In this document: positions 1-7,455 of the stretch, in pieces
Layout of the letters: the number at the start of each line of letters is the position of its first letter
How positions within the stretch are numbered: the first letter of the stretch is position 1
Source: Candidatus Saccharimonadota bacterium
Lineage (GTDB): Bacteria; Patescibacteriota; Saccharimonadia; Saccharimonadales; Saccharimonadaceae
Direction of reading: 5' to 3'
Assembly: GCA_009781895.1 (NCBI GenBank)
Contig: WQUV01000005.1
Coordinates: 1 to 36,344, forward strand
Length of the DNA: 36,344 bases
The notes under the pieces: model-generated
What the model saw: the letters and a program-made list of their open reading frames with translations, nothing else
Told to the model about the DNA's origin: nothing
The model's database searches: none
Program-made: the position numbers and the translations under genes

Positions 1-468
1 AGCGCGACCAGACTCTTCCTCTGGCGCCAAACGAATGGTCGCGTCTCGATTTATCGCCCTTTTCGCCCAAGAATTAAATATGCTGTTTACCAATCCACCA
101 TTACCAAACTTTGTGTTATGCGAATGCGCTATCCTTACCGGCACATCATGCCGCTTCGCCGCGATCATCGCGTAAGCGTTCGACATATCAACCTGGGCAT
201 GTACCACGCTGATTCTCTCTTCGTCTATCACGCGTCCTATTTCTTCTATAAACTCAAAAGGGTGCCGTTTGCGATTGTCTTTTATGCGTATAATCTTACC
301 GCCCAGCTTTTCGATCTCATCCTCGTAATCGTATCTCTTATCCGTACGCAAGTAGCATAGAAAAATAAACTTATACTTATTGCGGTCAATGTTTCGGAAT
401 ATATTCATCGTAAAAGTCTCAGCGCCGCCGAAGTCCATCGCGCCCATCACCTGCAATATATTCTTCAC
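1..468 (-). CDS. Glycosyltransferase family 4-like, partial (C-terminus beyond left edge)
   Basis: The minus-strand frame is open from a GTG at 466-468 to the window edge (156 codons, no stop). The product begins MKNILQVMGAMDFGGAET, the GGAET loop typical of the N-terminal Rossmann domain of GT4 (GT-B fold) glycosyltransferases that use nucleotide sugars to build surface glycans. A later segment, VRIAHSHNTK, fits the conserved His region of the same domain. The donor-binding C-terminal domain is outside the window. The GTG start overlaps the stop of the upstream GT2 gene (GTGA, 465-468), so the two are translationally coupled and probably belong to one polysaccharide or glycoprotein cluster continuing to the left. 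Sugar specificity cannot be read from the sequence. Confidence 0.85.
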   Translation of the reverse strand, partial: MKNILQVMGAMDFGGAETFTMNIFRNIDRNKYKFIFLCYLRTDKRYDYEDEIEKLGGKIIRIKDNRKRHPFEFIEEIGRVIDEERISVVHAQVDMSNAYAMIAAKRHDVPVRIAHSHNTKFGNGGLVNSIFNSWAKRAINRDATIRLAPEEESGRA

Positions 469-1298
469 GACTTCCTGAGCCCTTTCTGGTAGACAAACCG
501 TACCGCTGACGTCGGAATAATCGCTACAACGACAAATGCTAGAGAAGTCTTCATAAAGTCACCAAGACCTATCCATCGATTTACCAAGAAATGTCGTCTT
601 AGTCGAATCTGCGCCACACAACCCTGCCAGCTTTTTCGTCGCCCGATCATATAGTCACCCGCCCTCAGTCGACAAAGCGTATCTGGAAGATTCCGTATCA
701 CATAGCCGTCACTAAGCGCCCTCATCCATAGCTCGTAATCTTCGACTTTGCCTATCTTCTCGTCATAGCCGCCGAGTCTATTAATCACACTCTTACGAAA
801 CATCACTGACGGGTGGTTAAGTGGGCAACGCAACTTCGCAAATCGCCCAATTTCTTCTTCAGCCACTGGCACGCGTCGATACCCTGTAATATTATCTTCA
901 TCGCCATCAAACTCCGCAACTTGCCCGCCCAAGATGCTCAAAGTCGAGTCGTCGTTAAATGTTTGAATCTGCAACTTCAAGCGATCCTTCTCCATGATGT
1001 CGTCTGCATCCATCCGCGCTACCAGCTCGTTCTTGCATTTCATAAGCCCCGCGTTCAGCGCTCGCGCCAATCCGCCGTTTTCTGCCAATCTGACTACTCG
1101 GACTTCCGCTCGCTTCTCGTGTTTCTTCAGTACTTTCTCGATATCATCGCTGACTAGCCCGTCACGCACAATCACAATATCGTTCGACTTTGTCGTCTGC
1201 CCCAAGATGCTCTGCATGGCCTGCTCTAGCCACTCTGCCTGATCGCCATGATAGACAGCCATCAGAACCGAACAAGTCTTGTATTTCGGCAACTCCAT
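465..1298 (-). CDS. Glycosyltransferase family 2
   Basis: This 277-residue protein is a GT-A fold family 2 glycosyltransferase. The N-terminus SVLMAVYHGD is the usual first beta strand and nucleotide-binding loop, IVIVRDG (about 42-47) is the second, and ARMDADD (95-100) is the DXD-type metal/nucleotide-sugar site. NHPSVMFRKSV and KVEDYELWMR match the acceptor-side motifs of WcaA/EpsE-like enzymes, with the ED as probable catalytic base. A hydrophobic stretch near residues 248-265 may attach it to the inner face of the membrane. It is followed by the GT4 gene with a 4-base GTGA overlap. Likely role: adding a sugar to a surface polysaccharide; donor and acceptor unknown. Confidence 0.9.
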   Translation of the reverse strand: MELPKYKTCSVLMAVYHGDQAEWLEQAMQSILGQTTKSNDIVIVRDGLVSDDIEKVLKKHEKRAEVRVVRLAENGGLARALNAGLMKCKNELVARMDADDIMEKDRLKLQIQTFNDDSTLSILGGQVAEFDGDEDNITGYRRVPVAEEEIGRFAKLRCPLNHPSVMFRKSVINRLGGYDEKIGKVEDYELWMRALSDGYVIRNLPDTLCRLRAGDYMIGRRKSWQGCVAQIRLRRHFLVNRWIGLGDFMKTSLAFVVVAIIPTSAVRFVYQKGLRKS

Positions 1299-1347
1299 AT
1301 CTTATATGTTACCAGAAACCACCCCAAAATCAAAGCTTAAACCCGTC

Positions 1348-1782
1348 TCATCTCTCCGTCTTTAGACTACGAATATCTTCCTCTCTCGGCTCATCGCCTA
1401 GGCCCTCCATCCAGAACTCTATCTTCGTCTCATCGGTGTAGCGCCAAAGTCGGCTCTTCAGCTGGTCCAAGATCTCTCTCTTCGTGCATGGATCTATCTC
1501 TCGTTGTCTACTTGAACGATACAGTGCCACCTCTCCCGTCCTAAAGTCTAGTGATACACGATAAGTCTTCGAGTGTTTGCAATAAGTTCGGATTAGGTGA
1601 TTTCTTAGTATGGCTGGGTATTCATCACCAATCACGCAACTTTCATTCGGCAAGCAGACCACCGCATAAACACTCCGCTTACAGCTCATGGCTAGCTGCT
1701 TCATACAGGCAATGTCAAACCCCTTACGCTTAACTGCGCACTTCATACTCTTGAACTCTTTCTTTTTACTTGCAATCCTCAT
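1348..1782 (-). CDS. Hypothetical protein, basic and Cys-containing
   Basis: An open frame of 144 codons lies between the GT2 gene and pgi on the minus strand. I do not recognise the family. The N-terminus is rich in Lys and Cys (MKCAVKRKGFDIACMKQ) and the rest looks like a small mixed alpha/beta domain (YRVSLDFRTGEVALYRS). The composition is that of a real protein rather than a shadow frame, and no better frame competes here. The start at 1782 is uncertain: a possible -10 TACAAT overlaps it, and the ATG at 1746 (MKCAVKRKG) is an equally good start. It diverges from pgi with about 70 bp between them. Confidence 0.5.
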   Translation of the reverse strand: MRIASKKKEFKSMKCAVKRKGFDIACMKQLAMSCKRSVYAVVCLPNESCVIGDEYPAILRNHLIRTYCKHSKTYRVSLDFRTGEVALYRSSRQREIDPCTKREILDQLKSRLWRYTDETKIEFWMEGLGDEPREEDIRSLKTER

Positions 1783-1842
1783 TGTAGAAATGAGACTGAT
1801 TTTTAGCTGAAAGCCCTACCCCACTCCCTATCTGGCTTATGA

Positions 1843-1848
1843 TATAAT
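1843..1848 (+). promoter_or_regulatory. pgi promoter (-10 TATAAT, probably leaderless)
   Basis: A perfect TATAAT preceded by TGA (extended -10, TGATATAAT) ends only 6 nt before the pgi ATG at 1855. Transcription normally starts about 7 nt beyond the -10 box, so the mRNA would start at or next to the AUG. There is no Shine-Dalgarno sequence. Confidence 0.7.
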
Positions 1849-1854
1849 CAAGAT

Positions 1855-3027
1855 ATGAGTACGATAAGTTTTAAGACAAGTGTTAAGATCCCTCAAACCG
1901 ACTGGAGCCCCCACCTAGCTGCCCTATCCGCCGCCCAGATGAATGGCTGGGCTACCATCCAAGACCCAGACCCACGGCTCAATGACTATGTCGCCCAAAT
2001 CAAAAACAGCGCCGAGGTTCTCGTCGTCATTGGCATTGGCGGCGCTTTTCTGGGCACCAAAGCCCTGCTCGACGCCATCCCACGCGAAAGCAAGACAGAG
2101 ATTATCTTTGCTGGCACCAGTCTCAGCCCAGCCGCCATGCAACAAGCCCTAGACCGTATCGGCGACCGCAATTTCTGCATCAATGTCGTAAGTAAATCTG
2201 GCACCACTATCGAAACCAACGTCGCATTTGACATCTTTTATCAAAAACTCCGCGACAAATACAAAGAAAAAGCCGACAGCCGAGTTTATGCCACCACTGG
2301 TCGTAGCGGTACCATCTTCCAGATGGCAAGCGAGCGCAACTGGTCTTGGCTTGAGCACCCCGACAATGTCGGTGGGCGCTACTCGGTCCTGACTTCAGTT
2401 GGCCTCCTACCCCTTGCAGTCGGCGGTGTCGACATCCTCGAGCTCCTAGGTGGCGCTAAATCTTACGCTGCAAATCTAACTGGCGCCCTCAATTACGCCG
2501 CGCTCCGCGTTCACCTTCACAACCAAGGCTACTTTAGTGAAGCCATGGCGACCTTCGAGCCTGAGCTTCGTTACTTTATGGAGTGGTGGAAGCAACTCTT
2601 TGGCGAATCCGAGGGCAAGAATAAAGTCGGGCTACTACCGACCTCTCTCATGTATTCAACCGACCTCCACTCGCTCGGGCAGCTAATCCAAGACGGCAAC
2701 CCTAAGATCTTCGAGACCTTCCTCGAGATCCAGCCGACTGCCAGCGACATACATATTAATGCCCTCCGCGGCCTCGAAAGCAAAGACCTAGCCGAGATTA
2801 ACGCCGCCGCACTACGCGCCACCGTTGCCGCTCACGCTAGCGTTCGCCCAGTAGTTGAAATCCGTATTAATAATCGCACTGCTGCTGATTTTGGCGCCCT
2901 CGTCTACTTCTTCTTCATTGCCGCTGCAATGAGCGCCTTTGCTCTCGGCCAAAATCCTTTTGACCAGCCTGGCGTCGAAGTCTACAAGAAGAACATGCAA
3001 AAACTCCTCGGCCTCTCGGACGACTAG
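1855..3027 (+). CDS. pgi: Glucose-6-phosphate isomerase
   Basis: Interconverts glucose-6-phosphate and fructose-6-phosphate in the cytoplasm. The 390-residue product has the two SIS domains of the family: VVIGIGGAFLGTKALLDAI (about 58-76) matches the first sugar-phosphate loop, and NVVSKSGTTIETN (about 109-121) is the classic SKSGTT phosphate-binding motif. GGRYSVLTSVGLLP (about 173-186) matches PGI signature 1, and GVEVYKKNM near the C-terminus carries the catalytic Lys region. The protein is shorter than typical bacterial enzymes (about 450 residues or more). A small gene follows after 2 bp, so they are cotranscribed. Translation appears to be leaderless. Confidence 0.95.
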   Translation: MSTISFKTSVKIPQTDWSPHLAALSAAQMNGWATIQDPDPRLNDYVAQIKNSAEVLVVIGIGGAFLGTKALLDAIPRESKTEIIFAGTSLSPAAMQQALDRIGDRNFCINVVSKSGTTIETNVAFDIFYQKLRDKYKEKADSRVYATTGRSGTIFQMASERNWSWLEHPDNVGGRYSVLTSVGLLPLAVGGVDILELLGGAKSYAANLTGALNYAALRVHLHNQGYFSEAMATFEPELRYFMEWWKQLFGESEGKNKVGLLPTSLMYSTDLHSLGQLIQDGNPKIFETFLEIQPTASDIHINALRGLESKDLAEINAAALRATVAAHASVRPVVEIRINNRTAADFGALVYFFFIAAAMSAFALGQNPFDQPGVEVYKKNMQKLLGLSDD

Positions 3028-3029
3028 TT

Positions 3030-3251
3030 ATGGCGCAAAAACGCTACAGTCCCATCGAACCAAGACGCTGCTCAGTTGGCGATCGCCAAAAGATCATTTA
3101 CCCCACCGAACTAGAAGCTGAAGTCGCTGCCCGCAATGCGGAAATCGACCACAACCTCCCAGTTAATACTCTAGACTATTATAAATGCGAATTCGGCGAT
3201 CATTTTCACCTCCGCCACGCCCACTCCATTCAAAAACCAAACAATCATTAA
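3030..3251 (+). CDS. Small hypothetical protein
   Basis: A 73-codon frame starts 2 bp after the pgi stop and must share its transcript. I do not recognise a named family. The C-terminal part YKCEFGDHFHLRHAH is rich in His with a single Cys and resembles the end of short zinc-ribbon-like proteins (YxCxxCxxWHLxH), but the second Cys is Asp/His here, so metal binding is only a guess. The N-terminal half is basic and helical. Its tight placement and normal composition support a real gene. A GC-rich hairpin lies 16 bp downstream. Confidence 0.6.
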   Translation: MAQKRYSPIEPRRCSVGDRQKIIYPTELEAEVAARNAEIDHNLPVNTLDYYKCEFGDHFHLRHAHSIQKPNNH

Positions 3252-3266
3252 TGCAGATAAGAGCAG

Positions 3267-3295
3267 CCCCCGTGGGGATAAAATCTCCACGGGGG
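3267..3295. terminator. Hairpin between convergent genes
   Basis: CCCCCGTGGGGAT (3267-3279) pairs with ATCTCCACGGGGG (3283-3295) with a three-base loop and one non-Watson-Crick position. It lies between the pgi operon (+) and the LPDTG gene (-), so it can end both. No clear U tract follows on either strand, so it may act as a 3'-end stabiliser or a factor-assisted terminator. Confidence 0.6.
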
Positions 3296-3355
3296 TGTAC
3301 TCCAAAGCTTAATTGAGCCCACTTCGTTTTTTGTTACTCTAGAAGGCGACCAAGC

Positions 3356-4015
3356 TTATTTCTTTCGGCTAACAAGCATGTAACCAGCAGCAGTTGCAAG
3401 TGCACCAGCACCAGCAGCTACGCCCATTACCGCGCCCATACCTGTGTCAGGAAGGCGATCGCCCTCATCTGTACCACACTGGCGCACTACGTCTACTGCT
3501 GTGTAAGCAACAAACGCGTCAGTTGCAACTTTACCATCACGGTAACCTGCAACCGATGTAGCGATGTTAAGAGTGTTAACACCACATACTAGACCGGTAC
3601 CGTTTGCACGGACACGGAATGAAACCGAACCAGTACCACGACCATCGTTGTCGATTGGACCGTAGCCACCTAGGTTTGCCCAGTTCGATGTGATACCATC
3701 GTTCATTGGCATGCCATTAGGATTTGTTCGGTTGAATAGGCGAGTAGAACCATTCACAAATGTAAGCTGTGAAGGCAGGCTTACTCGACCTGCAATCGTT
3801 GAGAAGCGCTCGCCGCTCTGGTTAGCAAAGCTAAACTGAACGAGAACTTCTTGATTTACGTTAGCGTTAACTCGTCGCTCGAACTGACCTGAGCCAGCAC
3901 CTGCGATCTGAACGCCTGCGTTTAGTGAAATTGGCTGAGTCTGAGCAGCTACTGGTGCGGCAAATACAACCGCTGCAGTTACTGCAGTACCCACAATACC
4001 TAAAACTTTCTTCAT
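3356..4015 (-). CDS. Sortase-anchored surface protein (LPDTG)
   Basis: The 219-residue product starts MKKVLGIVGTAVTAAVVFAAPVAAQ, a textbook signal peptide with cleavage after AxA around residue 24. The mature part is a beta-rich domain (NQEVLVQFSFANQSGERF, SVSFRVRANGTG) like the DUF11/cohesin-type repeats of Gram-positive surface proteins. The C-terminus has the full cell-wall sorting signal: LPDTG at about 188-192, a Gly/Ala-rich hydrophobic helix, then the charged tail SRKK. It should be cleaved by a sortase (not in this window) and attached to peptidoglycan. The ATG at 4013-4015 was chosen over upstream starts because the signal peptide begins there and AAAGGGA lies at a suitable distance upstream. 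Its own consensus promoter suggests high expression. Confidence 0.88.
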   Translation of the reverse strand: MKKVLGIVGTAVTAAVVFAAPVAAQTQPISLNAGVQIAGAGSGQFERRVNANVNQEVLVQFSFANQSGERFSTIAGRVSLPSQLTFVNGSTRLFNRTNPNGMPMNDGITSNWANLGGYGPIDNDGRGTGSVSFRVRANGTGLVCGVNTLNIATSVAGYRDGKVATDAFVAYTAVDVVRQCGTDEGDRLPDTGMGAVMGVAAGAGALATAAGYMLVSRKK

Positions 4016-4040
4016 AGTTTTAATCCCTTTCTTTATAAAC

Positions 4041-4069
4041 ATTATACAAAACCCTCGCATTTATCAAAA
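4041..4069 (-). promoter_or_regulatory. Promoter of the LPDTG surface protein gene
   Basis: On the minus strand TTTTGA (4064-4069), 17 bp, then TATAAT (4041-4046). The start site would be near 4034, giving a short leader that contains the AAAGGGA ribosome site and the ATG at 4015. Confidence 0.7.
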
Positions 4070-4197
4070 TGCTTGGATCTTGCGATAACTACACACATCG
4101 TGTCGCTATCCCTTTTTACACTTTGTTAGCCGAATTTTTAAGGAATAGCAACCAGCAAGTTAGATTTCTACACACACATGAAATAATATTTGGGTTT

Positions 4198-4222
4198 GGA
4201 GGGGGTTTTAAGGACCCCCTCC
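4198..4222 (-). terminator. Terminator of the large lipoprotein gene
   Basis: GGAGGGGGT (4198-4206) and ACCCCCTCC (4214-4222) form a perfect 9-bp GC-rich stem with a 7-nt loop, 37 bp beyond the stop of the minus-strand lipoprotein gene. The sequence after the stem on the minus strand is A/T-rich but has no pure U run. Confidence 0.65.
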
Positions 4223-4258
4223 GAGTATTACGTATACCCAAATGTGCTAAGTGTTATT

Positions 4259-6184
4259 TTAGTTGTCCCAGCCAGGATCTTGTCCTGGTGGCGTTAGGTC
4301 GACCACGTCGTCCTCGCACTCTGGGGGGAGTGGTGGCAAATCCGGTATAACCGTTTGACCTGGATGATTCGGGTCATTCGGATTATGCTGTGGGTGTGTC
4401 GGATGCGTCACAGGGTTTCCTGGATTAGGATTAAAGATATAATCTGGAGTACCAGAGTTATTCGTATCTTCACCCCATGGCGGTCTTGTTACCCCGCCCG
4501 GAGGCGGATCAGCCGGTACAAATCCAGGTGTTGTGCCCGGACCACGGTTTTGATCCACAATCAGTACAGCGGTGTCGCCTTGGTTGTTGCGGAACGTGAT
4601 GCGGAAAACTCGAACCATACCAGGATTTTGCGGTAAGGTCACAGTCAAGCTATGAGTTCCAGCCGCAGCCGTGTGGAGATTTAGGGTGCCGTTAAAGCCA
4701 CCCCAGTCACTGACCGCCCATTGATGGGTGGATGTCAGTGTAGTGGTAGCTGAACCACCTCGTCCATCAATTACTACGCTTGATGGGCTTAGTGAGATAT
4801 TACTCTGTACAGCTCTTGCGGTTACGGTCAGTTGCGCTTCGCCAGAGATGCCACCTACGGTAGCTCTCACGGTATAAACCGCGGGCGTTGCATTTGCCGC
4901 CGCATTCACAGTTCTGCCACTTATCGTGACATTATGTGCTGCTGTTGCGTTAATCGTCCAGACTAAATTGCTTGGGTTGGTCTCGGTTGTGTTGTCCGAG
5001 AACGTTACCACTGCGGAAAACTGCTGGCTCTCTCCTTGTCGGATAGATGCCGTCGCGGGTGTAACCGCAATCGACCTTACGGTACGCTGTTGTTGCGGTG
5101 GTGGCGTTTGATTATTGCCACCGTTACCTGGTGGTAACTGATCAGGTGGCAGTAAATCTGGAGGTTGTTGATTATTTCCTCCTTGGTTTCCGCCCTGATT
5201 ATTGTTACCGCCTTGATTACCGCCGTTTGTCGGCGGACGAGGCACTCCAGCACCACCATTCAAGCCAAGGCCCGAATGCATATTGGCAGCCAGAATCAAA
5301 CCAGTTTCTGTGAACTCCGATAGCAATCGCTGTGTTTCGTTGAAGTTGGTATGGGGAAGCTGAGGGAAACTCATTCGTATCCCAGGCGTTCCTTCTTCCA
5401 CTCTACCGATACTCACCCCATTCAGATACCAAGGATTGGCTATGCCAGTCCAAGGTGGATTTGTATGGGTTACGCGTGCCAGAACAGGCATCCATGGATC
5501 CGGTGTCGGAACACCTTCGAGCAAAGAGGCATAAATACCTCTAAAACCCCATAGGTGCTGTCCGATATGCGTGCCATAGATGGTTTGGTCGAGGCGGATG
5601 CCACGACGCATTACTATGGTACCGACCGCATCAATCGCAGTTCCGGCGCCGTGAGGCTGCCCGAAGACCGCATTGTACATAGCGTCCACCACGATGGATG
5701 GAGGCTGGTTATCCTCATCTAACAATCGAAAGACGAAGCCACCTTGCGCCACATAAGTGGTGCCGGTAACTACATCGACTGCCGACGGGAAGTGGCCTAC
5801 CAGAGTAACAAAAGTAACGTTGTTGCCGTGTCCAAAGATGGCTCGCTCATAATTCAAGCTGAGCCCGTTCGGGTGGTGCATCCAGCCATCTCTATTCATT
5901 GTGTCATAGAGTTGCTGAATTGTCACTACAGCCGAAGACGGCATGTTGTGACCACCTACTTGATGCAATACGGTGGTTTGGATGGAGCCCGGAATAGTCC
6001 TGGCTTCCGCATCACCCGCGTAAGCAGATGCCGCATTCAAAAACGCAAAACGTTCCGCGGTTAGCCGCGAAGTTGTTGCTGCTTCCGTTCTTTCCGGAGT
6101 GCAGCCGCTGAGCGCAAGAACGCCGAATGTCGCCGTTATTAAGAGGGCGACGAGGTACCAAAGTTTGTTCTTCATTGTTTTCAT
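4259..6184 (-). CDS. Large secreted lipoprotein with Big_2-like domain and Gly/Asn/Pro linkers
   Basis: The 641-residue product has a lipoprotein signal peptide ending in LALSGC (Cys28), so it should be lipidated and held on the outer face of the membrane. Residues about 35-310 form an unrecognised globular domain (VTIQQLYDTMNRDGWMHH; FVTLVGHFPSAVDVVTGTTY). A linker of GGNQGGNN repeats and PPDLLPPDQLPP follows, then a bacterial Ig-like domain of Big_2 type (VRSIAVTPATASIRQGE; AVVTFSDNTTETN), a second beta-rich domain similar to BACON-type repeats (WAVSDWGGFNG), and a Pro/Asp/His-rich tail. The low-complexity linkers suggest a long stalk. The ATG at 6184 lies 9 nt after GAGGG; the next in-frame ATG (6175) is possible. 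It has a strong promoter and a leader of about 350 nt. Function unknown; adhesion or matrix binding is a guess. Confidence 0.8.
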   Translation of the reverse strand: MKTMKNKLWYLVALLITATFGVLALSGCTPERTEAATTSRLTAERFAFLNAASAYAGDAEARTIPGSIQTTVLHQVGGHNMPSSAVVTIQQLYDTMNRDGWMHHPNGLSLNYERAIFGHGNNVTFVTLVGHFPSAVDVVTGTTYVAQGGFVFRLLDEDNQPPSIVVDAMYNAVFGQPHGAGTAIDAVGTIVMRRGIRLDQTIYGTHIGQHLWGFRGIYASLLEGVPTPDPWMPVLARVTHTNPPWTGIANPWYLNGVSIGRVEEGTPGIRMSFPQLPHTNFNETQRLLSEFTETGLILAANMHSGLGLNGGAGVPRPPTNGGNQGGNNNQGGNQGGNNQQPPDLLPPDQLPPGNGGNNQTPPPQQQRTVRSIAVTPATASIRQGESQQFSAVVTFSDNTTETNPSNLVWTINATAAHNVTISGRTVNAAANATPAVYTVRATVGGISGEAQLTVTARAVQSNISLSPSSVVIDGRGGSATTTLTSTHQWAVSDWGGFNGTLNLHTAAAGTHSLTVTLPQNPGMVRVFRITFRNNQGDTAVLIVDQNRGPGTTPGFVPADPPPGGVTRPPWGEDTNNSGTPDYIFNPNPGNPVTHPTHPQHNPNDPNHPGQTVIPDLPPLPPECEDDVVDLTPPGQDPGWDN

Positions 6185-6543
6185 GATGATGAACCCTCGC
6201 TTTCTTCGCCCCTGACTCTTCGTCGGGGCAATATTTTATTGCCCCGATTTTAAGCCCTCGGAGGTAGGCCATTTTTAACTGTCGCTGCAAAATGAAGATG
6301 CAGCAAGCAGATTACATGGATTTAAGCCGTCATAAGACGGGCTTTGACTTACGTAGTCAACACTTCTTAACTACGTAGTCGGTGCGGTGCATTAATTAAT
6401 ATACATAAGCACCGAAAGAGCGTGCCGAAGCACACCCTTTCGGTGCCTACATCTTATCAATCTAGCACCTCATGTGTATAAAAATCTAACTTGTTAGTGC
6501 ACACACCCGTCTGAAGCATCCCGCCCATCCAAGTGCTGGCTTC
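6185..6543 (-). promoter_or_regulatory. Long structured 5' leader of the lipoprotein mRNA (no gene seen)
   Basis: No credible protein frame or tRNA is present between the lipoprotein gene and its promoter. The stretch holds nested inverted repeats: GCACCGAAAG (6409-6418) with CTTTCGGTGC (6437-6446), enclosing GTGC/GCAC, makes a strong hairpin; two copies of an ACGTAGTC palindromic motif lie at 6346-6358 and 6369-6380; AAGCCGTC (6324-6331) pairs with GACGGGCTT (6336-6344). It is most simply a long 5' leader of about 350 nt, perhaps a cis-regulatory RNA or a separate small RNA. It matches no riboswitch I can name. Confidence 0.5.
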
Positions 6544-6600
6544 ATTATATCATAGCCATTTACAAATGTCAATACTTTTATGCTATTTTACAAGCATAAG
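6544..6600 (-). promoter_or_regulatory. Consensus promoter with upstream TTATGC/GCATAA inverted repeat
   Basis: On the minus strand TTGACA (6567-6572), 17 bp, TATAAT (6544-6549): a perfect sigma-70 consensus. Just upstream are TTATGC (6578-6583) and GCATAA (6594-6599), an inverted repeat with 10-bp spacing. The same pair with 11-bp spacing precedes the promoter at 9930-9958. It drives the leader and the lipoprotein gene. Confidence 0.85.
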
Positions 6601-6667
6601 CAAGAATCCATAATCCACTATTTCTGAAGAGCTTTTAGCGCCACAGACATTAGCCACACAAGGAACT

Positions 6668-6695
6668 AGAATACCCACCATCTGGCGGGTATTCT
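6668..6695 (-). terminator. Hairpin after khpA
   Basis: On the minus-strand RNA AGAAUACCCGCC (from 6695-6684) pairs with GGUGGGUAUUCU (6679-6668): 12 pairs including one G-U, with a 4-nt loop. It lies about 70 bp after the khpA stop. No U run follows. Confidence 0.6.
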
Positions 6696-6765
6696 ACGAA
6701 TATAAAGCTCTCAACTTTACAGGACTTTCGTCCAGTTCACTTACTCTCTCGCGAACCTGATACTA

Positions 6766-7197
6766 TTATATATCAAGGTCATCAAGATCTGCAAGCTCTT
6801 GGCGAGTCTTTTCTGCTAATTCGTTGCTTTCTGACGAGTTTTCCACAGCTTCATCTTCGACTACCTCTGTTGCTTCTTCCACAGACTCGTCTGCTTCTTC
6901 TGACACTTCTTCTGCAGCTGGCGCTGATACTGGGCGTTCGCCACCCTCATCATCACTAACGATCTTTAAATTGTAGCGCGCGTCGTTCTTCATACCGAGC
7001 GCTCGCAACAATGATCGTAGCGCTTGCGCTGTGCGACCCTCACGGCCAATTACGCGACCCAAATCTTCTGGGTCAACCGACAACGATAACAGGACTCCCC
7101 TATCATCTGTAGTCCGCTCAATCTTTACTGCTTCTGGCTTGTTTACTAGTGTTTTTACGATGTACTCGATAAACTGCTGGTCGATGGTCAATGCCAT
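6766..7197 (-). CDS. khpA: KH-domain RNA-binding protein KhpA with long acidic tail
   Basis: Residues 1-80 are a single type II KH domain of the KhpA (YlqC) family: FIEYIVKTLVNKPEAVKIE, then GRVIGREGRTAQALRSLL with the GxxG loop GREG at 51-54. KhpA binds RNA, often with KhpB, and affects cell division and small-RNA regulation in Firmicutes. The family is normally about 75-85 residues, but this protein has 143: a Glu-rich, probably disordered tail (EEVSEEADESVEEATEVV) and a final helix (AEKTRQELADLDDLDI). The start is supported by AGAGGAGG placed 5 nt upstream. A possible -10 TAGAAT is at 7221-7226. Confidence 0.88.
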   Translation of the reverse strand: MALTIDQQFIEYIVKTLVNKPEAVKIERTTDDRGVLLSLSVDPEDLGRVIGREGRTAQALRSLLRALGMKNDARYNLKIVSDDEGGERPVSAPAAEEVSEEADESVEEATEVVEDEAVENSSESNELAEKTRQELADLDDLDI

Positions 7198-7282
7198 TAA
7201 TCCTCCTCTTTTACCCCTCTATTCTAACACACCTCCACCCGCAATACTAGTCTCGTTTTTTTAAGCTTACATGCCTAGACTA

Positions 7283-7357
7283 TTGACTTTTAGCCATAAG
7301 TATGATACAATGCTCGTACAGCTGGTGTGGGCAACTAATTAAGCCCTCCCCTCCAGC
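7283..7357 (+). promoter_or_regulatory. Strong promoter and 5'-end hairpin of the OmpA-lipoprotein operon
   Basis: TTGACT (7283-7288), 17 bp, TACAAT (7306-7311). The segment from -35 to just past -10 is nearly identical to that at 9930-9959, including CATAAGT in the spacer. The transcript would start near 7318 and immediately enter a nested hairpin: GCTGG (7321-7325) with CCAGC (7353-7357) enclosing GGGC (7329-7332) with GCCC (7343-7346). About 98 nt of leader remain before the ATG at 7456, with nothing else recognisable. A 5'-terminal stem of this kind would be expected to protect the mRNA. Confidence 0.8.
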
Positions 7358-7455
7358 GCTAATATAGAGATAAATATACTTATCCTATTTTAGTCACCAT
7401 GATAAGGTGGGCAGGTATTTTTACAAAATATTATTCATCCAGGAGGACAGAGAAC

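Noticed and set aside
813-1242. Plus-strand frames opposite the GT2 gene
   Set aside because: They are shadows of the glycosyltransferase frame, which has all family motifs.
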